Source of the DNA: Flavobacteriales bacterium UBA7690
Lineage (GTDB): Bacteria; Bacteroidota; Bacteroidia; Flavobacteriales_F; PHOS-HE28
DNA length: 40,015 nt
Reading direction: 5' to 3'
NCBI GenBank assembly: GCA_002482775.1
Contig: DLGQ01000011.1
Coordinates: 27,665-67,679 of the forward strand
In this document: one piece after another, positions 31,963 to 38,647 of the stretch
Position numbering within the stretch: position 1 is the first letter of the stretch
Layout of the letters: each line of letters opens with the position of its first letter
Translations under genes and position numbers: made by a program
The notes under the pieces: generated by a model
The model's input: only the letters and a program-made list of their open reading frames with translations
What the model was told of the DNA's origin: nothing
The model's database searches: none

Positions 31963-32007
31963 GCCTCTGCAGGGTCTGTCCGCGCATTTGGCGGACGACC
32001 CTGCAGC
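31963..32007. repeat. Palindromic element, copy 2 of a local pair
   Basis: CTGCAGGGTCTGTCCGC and GCGGACGACCCTGCAG pair with a single extra base, around the loop GCATTTG. It is the better preserved copy and ends about 17 bp before the point where the following cargo-gene frame opens. The stretch between the two copies (31884-31962) shows no gene. Confidence 0.72.
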
Positions 32008-32023
32008 ATCTGAGCCGAGTTGA

Positions 32024-32761
32024 TCACCTTTCGATGAACGCGCGCTCGCCTGCAGTTGGATCCCGACACCTTTCTGCGAGACGAGCAATGCACGCCCCAA
32101 CGATGTCGTGCTCAGTGGGAAGGTCATCAACGTGGACATGGATGGTATCGATCTGGAGGTGATCGATGTGCTTCGAGGCGTGGAGGATCGGGACACCATC
32201 CGCATCTGGGATGGCACGGACTTCGACTGCAATGGGATCTTCTCCATGGCTGCATCCGATATCGGCGGGTTGGATGATACCGTGGTGGTGGTGGTGCCGT
32301 TGATCACAGCCATCGAGAACACGTGGGATGTACTTGGTGACTACCGGAGGCCCGATTATTTCGGCCATATGACCGAGTTGAGGGTCATCAACGGGGTGGC
32401 ATTGGGGTTCATTTCAGGTCCCTCTGGTACACCCACGTATGAAATGCCTTATCCTGACCTGGTGTCATTATGGAATGCGGGCACGGGGATCTGTTCCGGG
32501 TTGTCCGTGGAAGGCCTTGCATCAGCACCGCCCTTCGTTACACATATGGTCCATTCCATGTTGAACCTCACCATCAGCGGCGATGTGGGACCAACATCCA
32601 CGGTCCGGATCCTCGCGGCGAATGGTCAGGAGTTGAGCGCCACAACGGTTGCACCCGGCAACACCCGGATCGACCTCAGTGGTTTCGCGGTGGGCATGTA
32701 TCACATCGTCCTCTTTCACCAGGATGGGACGCGTTCAATGGCCAGGGTGATGGAGCTGTAG
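32024..32761 (+). pseudogene. T9SS cargo-like protein gene missing its 5' end
   Basis: The open frame begins right after a TGA at 32021-32023 and contains SPFDERALACSWIPTPFCET, where ACSWIPTPFC looks like the mature N-terminus of a family in which a signal peptide ends just before the Cys. The rest (LSGKVINVDMDGIDLEVIDVL, TIRIWDGTDFDCNG, ENTWDVLGDYRRPDY) is well preserved. The C-terminus (STVRILAANGQELSATTV, SGFAVGMYHIVLF) is a T9SS type A sorting-like domain. No in-frame ATG or signal peptide exists; a GTG at 32108 would leave out the conserved start. A palindromic repeat ends 17 bp upstream, suggesting that repeat activity or a deletion removed the first 15-20 codons. An assembly or frameshift error is the alternative. 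Confidence 0.6.
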
Positions 32762-32803
32762 AAGGAGCGCTCATACCCTAGACTGTATCCATCGACCACC
32801 GCC

Positions 32804-33046
32804 ATGACGAGACATTTCGTTCGTTCAGTCCAACTCGTCTTGTTCATCGCCACGGTAGGGGCGGGCTTGCTGTGGTATTCGCGCTTGCGGCTACCCTACA
32901 ACGAAGCGGGGCGATGGTTCGATGAGCGCACGATGGTGGTGTACGATGAAGATGCGGTCGTGGCTTACGGCGTGTTGTTCGCTGTAAGTCTGGTGCTCTG
33001 GTCGATCTCCATGGTGGTGCCGCGAGTATGGCGATCGTTCCGGTAG
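32804..33046 (+). CDS. Small two-helix membrane protein, unknown
   Basis: The 80-aa product has two hydrophobic helices (about 8-25 and 52-72) joined by an acidic loop (FDERTMVVYDEDA). It has a clean ATG and codon use like its neighbours, but no recognised family. It lies 42 bp after the damaged cargo gene. It could be a genuine small membrane protein; a spurious frame is less likely given the helix pattern. Confidence 0.5.
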   Translation: MTRHFVRSVQLVLFIATVGAGLLWYSRLRLPYNEAGRWFDERTMVVYDEDAVVAYGVLFAVSLVLWSISMVVPRVWRSFR

Positions 33047-33108
33047 GTGCCACTTGCATCGAGGAGATCTTGGCGCCCCACTACAGCGAACCAGCGATCA
33101 GCCAAGTC

Positions 33109-33468
33109 TCATATCCGTTCCAACCCGGTCTTGGTGAAGGCGTTGGTGGTATCGCCGGTGTTCAGTGTGGAAGCCGGTTCGAAGAGCAGCACGGACACCT
33201 CTTCCGGTGCCACAGGCCGGTGCTCTACGCCTTTGGGCACGATGAGGAATTCATTGGGGCCGAGCTCCACGGTTCGGTCGCGGAACTCCATGAGCAAACG
33301 GCCTTCGAGCACCAGGAACAACTCATCCTCTTCGGCATGGGAATGCCATACGAACTCGCCGAGCAGCTTCACGAGTTTCACGTGCTGCCCGTTCAACTCA
33401 CCCACGATGCGCGGGTTCCAATGGTCGGCGAAGAGCTGGAGCTTTTCGGAGAGATTCACCTTTTGCAT
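33109..33468 (-). CDS. Cupin-domain protein
   Basis: The 119-aa product is a single cupin barrel. Motif 1 is visible as HSHAEEDELFLVLEGRL (His43 and His45, then Glu), and motif 2 as PNEFLIVPKGVEHRP with the last metal His. These residues normally bind one divalent metal. Single cupins of this size act as isomerases, dioxygenases or sugar sensors; the sequence does not say which. The ATG at 33468 fits the domain; the frame runs far upstream opposite mnmD, but that part is antisense to a real gene. Divergent from mnmD. Confidence 0.87.
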   Translation of the reverse strand: MQKVNLSEKLQLFADHWNPRIVGELNGQHVKLVKLLGEFVWHSHAEEDELFLVLEGRLLMEFRDRTVELGPNEFLIVPKGVEHRPVAPEEVSVLLFEPASTLNTGDTTNAFTKTGLERI

Positions 33469-33572
33469 GCGGCAGTGGTGGAGTGGGATGGTTGACCTAG
33501 AACTGGCACCTACGTACGTGCTTCTTTCGGCAGCGCTCAATGTACGAGCTGGCATGTCTCCGCACACCCCAT

Positions 33573-33580
33573 TACCTTCG
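33573..33580 (+). promoter_or_regulatory. Possible -7 box for mnmD
   Basis: TACCTTCG (TAnnTTCG variant) lies 8 bp before the GTG start, implying an almost leaderless message. No -33 TTG is seen at normal spacing. Confidence 0.3.
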
Positions 33581-33588
33581 CCCACCTC

Positions 33589-34278
33589 GTGAATTCCACC
33601 GCACCGGACTTCATTCCGCACCGCACGGCCGATGGCTCGCTGACCTTGCGCAGCGCCACGTTGGACGAACACTACCATAGCGTGGTGGGCGCTGTGAACG
33701 AGAGCACGCACGTGTTCATCAAGAACGGCTTGGACGCTGTGCTCGGCGATCAGGCGAAAGGGCATGCGCGCATCTTGGAGGTGGGCTTGGGCACTGGCTT
33801 GAACCTGCTGCTCACCTGGATCCGCTGCTTGGAAGGGAAATGCACGGTGGACTACACCGCACTGGAGCCGCATCCCGTGAGCGCCACCAACCTGGAAGCG
33901 CTGGACCATTGCGCGGACCTCGCCTGGCCCGGCCTTCATGCCCCGTTCGTGGAACGCATGACCACGCGCCATGGCGAACAGTGGGAAGAGCACGGCGGCT
34001 TGGCGTTCAAGGTGCTGCCCACACGAGCGCAGGCTTTCGTTGCACAAGCTCCGTTCGATGTGATCTACTTCGACGCCTTCGGCCCTAACACCCAACCGGA
34101 CATGTGGACACTGGACGTGTTCCAACGCATGCACGCCGCACTACGCCCAGGAGGAATGCTCGTGACCTACTGCGCCAAAGGTGAGGTGCGCCGCACCATG
34201 CAAGCCGCCGGGTTCAGCGTTGAGCGTCTGCCGGGGCCGCCGGGGAAGCGGGAGATGTTGCGGGCGACATCGGTTTGA
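33589..34278 (+). CDS. mnmD: tRNA (5-methylaminomethyl-2-thiouridine)-methyltransferase, MnmD type
   Basis: The 229-aa product corresponds to the methyltransferase half of E. coli MnmC: the SAM loop LEVGLGTGLNLLL (about 64-76), LEPHPVSATNLEAL, and the family's DVIYFDAFGPNTQPDMWTLD followed by GGMLVTYCAKGEVRR. It would methylate the aminomethyl group on U34 of certain tRNAs to give mnm5s2U. The oxidase half of MnmC is absent, as is common for stand-alone MnmD proteins in Bacteroidota. The start is GTG; the nearest upstream ATG (33554) is out of frame. Its last 65 bp overlap the end of the convergent transglutaminase-like gene. Confidence 0.9.
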   Translation: MNSTAPDFIPHRTADGSLTLRSATLDEHYHSVVGAVNESTHVFIKNGLDAVLGDQAKGHARILEVGLGTGLNLLLTWIRCLEGKCTVDYTALEPHPVSATNLEALDHCADLAWPGLHAPFVERMTTRHGEQWEEHGGLAFKVLPTRAQAFVAQAPFDVIYFDAFGPNTQPDMWTLDVFQRMHAALRPGGMLVTYCAKGEVRRTMQAAGFSVERLPGPPGKREMLRATSV

Positions 34279-36217
34279 TCTCGAGGGAGTAGTAGGACCT
34301 GTCGTTCAAGAAGTCCATCAGAGCACTGTATTGTGCGAAGTGTTCCTCATCCATCCACAGCTCGCTGATCCAGTGCTCGAGATGCCAATCGAAACCGCCA
34401 GCTGGCGATGGTGCGAAGGTGTAGTGCACGGTGCCTGTTGCGTTCTCCAGCAGTGTATCCCGGGCGGTGGTGGCCATGGCGTGATCGGCAGGAATATCGA
34501 TGTGCAAGTCGATGCGGAAGTGATAGGGGAACGGAAGCAGGCATCCTGGCGTTAGTGGTATTCGGCTCGCCTCCAATGTTGGTAGACTTAGGAATGGGAA
34601 CAGGTCCGTGGTGACCGGTGCATTTTGAGATGTGGACGGAACAGGCTGGATCGTAGGTATGAAATGGTAGGTCGTTCGCGGAACGGGATCCAGCGTCGTC
34701 CTCGTGCTATCCACCAAGGGGTGTCGGCGAGCGATCGCGTTCAACGTGGGATGTTCCGGTTCATCGCCCAATACATCGCTGTTGTCCAACGCTACCCGTA
34801 ACTGCCCGGCAGCGGTGCTGCGCCCTTTGCCGTGATAGGCCCGTGCCTTCGGGTCGTAGGTCAAGCGGATCCGTTCCGCCAGTGAATTGTCGGTGGGCTT
34901 CGGTGCAGGGATGACGATGCTCACCGGATCCTTGTCCTTTTCACCTTCCTCAGTGAACGGCATCAGCAAGGCAGGCTGACCAGCGATCCAATACGGAGCT
35001 TCGTTGAAGTGGTAGCGCTGGGTACGTGTGTTGGGTGTGATGAAGAGGAACCCTTCACTGTCGGGATCCTTGATGGCAAGGAACCGCTCATCCAGATGTG
35101 CTGCTCGGAGATCCGCAGGGGCCATCACTGTTCTGTAGCGGCCACGTGTGAACCCGACATACAGCGGCTCTTCCAAAAGGTTGGCCAATTGCCGGTAGAG
35201 CACCACGAGTCGTTCCGGGGTCATCCGGCGGTTGAAGAAGTATTCGCCGATCGGCCGGTTGACATCCAGTTCCTCATCGGCGATCATCTCGATGCTGTCG
35301 TGCACGAAGGTCACCACATCCTTGAACAGCTCGGCATTGGAGACCTTGCCAAGTGCTTTCTTGCGTGCCTCGATGTGGTTCAGGAAATCATGCACATGGG
35401 GACGGCCACTGAAGCGGAGGTACCGATGCTGCATGTCATAGCTCCGCAGTAGGCTGCTCATGTCCGGATCAAGAATGCTCATGATCGAGAATCGGGGTGA
35501 GCCGAATTCCGCGACTTGGAGCGGTGCGTAGGATGGGTGGCGCATGTCGGTGAAACTCCAAGACCATCCGGTCCTATTTCCTCGGCGGTGTTCCTTGCCT
35601 TCTGGAAAAGCTCCTTGCGTAATGCAGTGGAATGGAACATCGTCCTGTAGTTCGATCATCAGGTCCTTACGTACGGTGGGCCATTGTACCATGACGCGTC
35701 GTTCGGCTAGGTTGTCCAAGCCATAGGTACGTGTCTTGAGTATCCACTCCAGTTGATCACCGGGAGCGAGCGGGATGTTCTTGAAATAGAGGTTCTGCCA
35801 AGCCATCGATAGATAGGGGTGCTCATCGATCGCAACGATGCAGTGGTCCTTAGTTAATTCGGTGCGTGTACCATTGGCATGAAGGATGCGGCCATCGAAG
35901 TGCGTCACCTTCGATCGCAGGGGAAGGCGGATCAAACTCGTATCCAACATCGCCATGGACGCTCGGTCGCGGAACTCCATCAGGATGCGTAATTCCATCA
36001 GGATGCCCTTTCTCTCGGGCAAACTGTCCGTGTTCAAGAAGTCGCCTACCGAATATCCTTCATACTCGTAGAGGGCCACTATTTTCTCCTCCGGGAAGAA
36101 TGAACTGTTATCCTGCCATGTCCTGGCCTCGGCCCAACCATGTTCAAAGCGGGGTTGGGCGGCGGCTGTTGCGGACAGGAGTACTACAAGTACAATGGTT
36201 ATGGTTGGTGGTCGCAT
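34214..36217 (-). CDS. DUF3857/transglutaminase-like secreted protein, apparently without catalytic Cys
   Basis: The 667-aa product has a signal peptide (1-21, ending TAAAQ), an N-terminal beta region with the DUF3857 style (HFDGRILHANGTRTEL, APGDQLEWILKTRTYG), a central helical part (about 260-370) in the place of the transglutaminase-like domain, and a beta-rich C-terminus. Where active members have a Cys in a G-x-C-x-x-x-A stretch, this protein reads NRRMTPERLVVLYRQLANLL with no Cys, followed by LYVGFTRGRYRTV; I infer a non-enzymatic form. A tandem 6-residue repeat lies near residues 70-81. The last 19 residues are Pro/Ala/Ser-rich and are encoded on the strand opposite the end of mnmD. 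An upstream ATG at 36250 is possible but would hide the signal peptide. Confidence 0.72.
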   Translation of the reverse strand: MRPPTITIVLVVLLSATAAAQPRFEHGWAEARTWQDNSSFFPEEKIVALYEYEGYSVGDFLNTDSLPERKGILMELRILMEFRDRASMAMLDTSLIRLPLRSKVTHFDGRILHANGTRTELTKDHCIVAIDEHPYLSMAWQNLYFKNIPLAPGDQLEWILKTRTYGLDNLAERRVMVQWPTVRKDLMIELQDDVPFHCITQGAFPEGKEHRRGNRTGWSWSFTDMRHPSYAPLQVAEFGSPRFSIMSILDPDMSSLLRSYDMQHRYLRFSGRPHVHDFLNHIEARKKALGKVSNAELFKDVVTFVHDSIEMIADEELDVNRPIGEYFFNRRMTPERLVVLYRQLANLLEEPLYVGFTRGRYRTVMAPADLRAAHLDERFLAIKDPDSEGFLFITPNTRTQRYHFNEAPYWIAGQPALLMPFTEEGEKDKDPVSIVIPAPKPTDNSLAERIRLTYDPKARAYHGKGRSTAAGQLRVALDNSDVLGDEPEHPTLNAIARRHPLVDSTRTTLDPVPRTTYHFIPTIQPVPSTSQNAPVTTDLFPFLSLPTLEASRIPLTPGCLLPFPYHFRIDLHIDIPADHAMATTARDTLLENATGTVHYTFAPSPAGGFDWHLEHWISELWMDEEHFAQYSALMDFLNDRSYYSLEIKPMSPATSPASPAAPADAQR
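35973..36008. repeat. Two tandem 18-bp units inside the transglutaminase-like gene
   Basis: AACTCCATCAGGATGCGT is followed by AATTCCATCAGGATGCCC, differing at three positions. On the coding strand it gives GILMEL-RILMEF, a six-residue duplication in frame. Confidence 0.7.
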
Positions 36218-36305
36218 GGTGGTGGTATCGGAAAAGTACATTGCATCCACGAAATAGCGGACCGCTCACGCGAATTGCCCCATCACATTTCAACGAGGAT
36301 CACCG

Positions 36306-36752
36306 ATGAACACCTTCACCCTCCGCGTCTACGGCCTGCTCATCCACAACGGGCATATCCTCGTTTCCGATGAGCTCATCAAGGGCCAACGCATCACCAA
36401 GTTCCCCGGTGGCGGGTTGGAGTTCGGCGAAGGGCTGAAGGATTGCTTGATCCGTGAGGTGCGCGAAGAGATCGGTGTGGAAGCGCTGGATCCCGTGCAT
36501 TTCTATACCACCGAATTCTTCCAGCAAAGCACTTTCCACACCACGCCCATGCAGGTGGTCAGCGTGTATTACACGTTCCGCGTGCCTGCCCCTGCTGCCA
36601 TTCCCGTGGTGTATGTTCCGTTCACGGGCATCACCGGGCCAGCCGACCAAGAGGTGTTCCGCTGGTTGAGGATCGATGAAGCGAACGATGGCGTGCTGAG
36701 CTTGCCGATCGATCGGGTGGTGTGGGGGATGGTGCGGCACATGCGTGCTTGA
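36306..36752 (+). CDS. NUDIX hydrolase
   Basis: The 148-aa product holds a complete Nudix box at about residues 35-57 (GGGLEFGEGLKDCLI, then REVREEIG), giving the Glu cluster that binds magnesium for cleavage of nucleoside diphosphate-linked compounds. The N-terminus (LRVYGLLIHNGHILVSDE) and end (EVFRWLRIDEANDG) are typical of small ADP-ribose or NTP-type NUDIX enzymes; the substrate cannot be told. The ATG at 36306 follows a 55-bp divergent gap from the transglutaminase-like gene's longest frame. Convergent with the SBBP-repeat gene. Confidence 0.91.
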   Translation: MNTFTLRVYGLLIHNGHILVSDELIKGQRITKFPGGGLEFGEGLKDCLIREVREEIGVEALDPVHFYTTEFFQQSTFHTTPMQVVSVYYTFRVPAPAAIPVVYVPFTGITGPADQEVFRWLRIDEANDGVLSLPIDRVVWGMVRHMRA

Positions 36753-36816
36753 ACTCGGTCCCGCTCAGTCCAGCAGATGAACACCGCTCAACCTTTAAAT
36801 ACCAAGCAACGATAGA

Positions 36817-36835
36817 CGCTCGTCCTTTCCGAGCG
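36817..36835. terminator. Hairpin between convergent NUDIX and SBBP genes
   Basis: CGCTCG and CGAGCG pair around a TCCTTTC loop in the 100-bp convergent gap. Neither side has a proper T-run, so this is only a possible terminator. Confidence 0.4.
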
Positions 36836-36852
36836 GGTAGTTCGGCGACTTC

Positions 36853-38475
36853 TCATTCCACCACCAACCGAAGGCGTACCTCACGCTCCGTTCCTCGGTA
36901 GTGGATGGTGTAGAGCCCTGGCACAAGTGTGGTCAGGTCCACGTTCGTGGCCCATCCACTCGCTAGTGTACCGGAACGTACCGTGCGGCCGGAAGCATCG
37001 TGCAGTGCGTAGCGCGTGCCGCTCGCAACGCGTCCATGTTGAATGGTAGTGGTCCCTGTAGCGGGGTTGGGTACCAACGGAACTGTCGAGCTGAACGGTT
37101 CGTCCGGCACAGAAGTATCCATCGCATACCCCAGCAGAAGAAGCTGTGCGACCGAGGCCCCGTTCGCAGAAGCCCCAACATAGAAGTGATCCGCACCATC
37201 CCACCGGATGATCCCTTCTTGGCATTGGTCCCAAAAGGATGGTGTGTAGGGTGCTTCCCAAAGAAGGGTGCCATCCGCTGCGTATTTCACGGTCCTGATC
37301 TCGCTGTACCCCGTGGTAGTGCCTTCGCACATGCCGGTCACCACCACATTCCCACTGGCATCCACGAATGCGGAACGTGCATCGGACCAGCCGGTGCCCG
37401 GTCCATAGTGATCATGCCAGACCACGTTGCCAAAGGCATTGAACTTCACCATGGTGTAGTCGTTACTGGATCCGCTGGTGGTGAATTGTGTGCCTACCAC
37501 CAGTATGTTCCCCATGGCATCGATGACCAGATCAGCTACCGACTCTCGCCCGTTGAGCGGTGTGGTCACCGTGGGATGTGGCGCATCGAACAGCGCTGTC
37601 CAAACCGTGGTGCCCGCTGTGTCGTAGCGTGCCACGAAGATGTCCGTACTATCCAGTTGGCCGTATATGTAGTGGCCAGCCACCACCACCATGTCATTGT
37701 GCACTTCCACACGGTTCCCACGGGAGTAGACACCACCACCTTCGCGTCGCAACCACCGCTGGGTTCCATCGGGTGCGTATTTGATGGTGGCGAAATGGCC
37801 GTTCACATCATCGGCACTTTCTCCCGTAACGTAGATGTTGTCCGCCGCGTCCGTGGTGATGTCCATTCCTCCGATCACGTTCGCAAGATCCGTTGGCGGT
37901 ACATGATCGGCCACCCAGAGCGTATCGCCGGCAGGGCCGAACTTCACGGTTACCCATCGGAAACCATTGAACGCAGGCGATTCGCAAGCACCGGTAACGA
38001 TCACGTTCCCTTCACTATCCACACACAGGGCCGTGGCTCGGTCTAGATTATTCTCACCCGTCCCGGTCCAGTTCCGCGACCAGAGCAATGAGCCATCGGC
38101 AGCAAGCTTTTGCACCAGGTAGTTGCTACGCGAAGTTCCCGTAGTATCGTAAGTCGTGGCTGCGATGTAGGCGTTGCCCTGCGCGTCGATATCCACATCA
38201 CCAACGATACCACTGTCATCGAACTGGTGTGCCCAAGCGAAGGTCTCCCCCTGGTCGGAGAATTTCGCCAGTAGACCTTTTACAGGCGGCAACGTGTCCA
38301 TGGCAACGCCCAGCAACCACACGTCGCCCGTCGTGTTCACCTCCATGTCGTAAGGGTAGTGGAACCACCCAGGCATGTATTGGTAGGTGTTCACCACGGT
38401 AGGGATCACTTGGGCCTTCGCAGGCCGGAGTAGAAGTGCCACTAGGATCCAGGTGATGAGAGTATAGCGAAGCAT
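36853..38475 (-). CDS. SBBP-repeat beta-propeller protein with T9SS sorting domain
   Basis: The 540-aa product has a signal peptide (1-21, ending RPAKA), then seven or more repeats of about 55-60 residues in SBBP style, each with a D-x-x-G-N-x-x-V-T-G core (VDSEGNVIVTGACES, TDAADNIYVTGESAD, IDAMGNILVVGTQF, VDASGNVVVTGMCEG) and a WxxxY-type linker. These should form a propeller. The C-terminal domain (about 455-540) begins LVPNPATGTTTIQ and continues ALHDASGRTVRSG and VPGLYTIHYRG, a T9SS type A sorting domain. It is thus likely exported and anchored at the cell surface; the ligand is not known. It reads toward the NUDIX gene. Confidence 0.88.
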   Translation of the reverse strand: MLRYTLITWILVALLLRPAKAQVIPTVVNTYQYMPGWFHYPYDMEVNTTGDVWLLGVAMDTLPPVKGLLAKFSDQGETFAWAHQFDDSGIVGDVDIDAQGNAYIAATTYDTTGTSRSNYLVQKLAADGSLLWSRNWTGTGENNLDRATALCVDSEGNVIVTGACESPAFNGFRWVTVKFGPAGDTLWVADHVPPTDLANVIGGMDITTDAADNIYVTGESADDVNGHFATIKYAPDGTQRWLRREGGGVYSRGNRVEVHNDMVVVAGHYIYGQLDSTDIFVARYDTAGTTVWTALFDAPHPTVTTPLNGRESVADLVIDAMGNILVVGTQFTTSGSSNDYTMVKFNAFGNVVWHDHYGPGTGWSDARSAFVDASGNVVVTGMCEGTTTGYSEIRTVKYAADGTLLWEAPYTPSFWDQCQEGIIRWDGADHFYVGASANGASVAQLLLLGYAMDTSVPDEPFSSTVPLVPNPATGTTTIQHGRVASGTRYALHDASGRTVRSGTLASGWATNVDLTTLVPGLYTIHYRGTEREVRLRLVVE

Positions 38476-38478
38476 GAC

Positions 38479-38486
38479 CGAAGGTA
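38479..38486 (-). promoter_or_regulatory. Possible -7 box for the SBBP-repeat gene
   Basis: The minus strand reads TACCTTCG only 3 bp before the ATG. If it works as a -7 element the message would be leaderless. The match to the TAnnTTCG variant is exact, but its closeness to the start leaves doubt. Confidence 0.28.
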
Positions 38487-38619
38487 GGGATCACGCCGCT
38501 TCACGAGCCGCTACAGCGACTTACGATCACGGGGGTGTGATCTTTCGCATAGCTGAGTTTCCCGTGCGCAGGTTGATAACCTGAACGGCGAAGAAGAAAG
38601 CGGGTCTTGGCAGCGGGTC

Positions 38620-38627
38620 TATTTTCG
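38620..38627 (+). promoter_or_regulatory. Possible -7 box for the PKD-domain gene
   Basis: TATTTTCG (TAnnTTCG variant) lies 20 bp before the ATG at 38648. The only nearby TTG (38607-38609) is too close for a -33 element. Confidence 0.33.
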
Positions 38628-38647
38628 CCCCCTCCAAAAACAGTTCA

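Noticed and set aside
33469..34134. A long N-terminal extension of the cupin frame
   Set aside because: It lies opposite mnmD, has no similarity to any fold I know, and the cupin is complete from the ATG at 33468.
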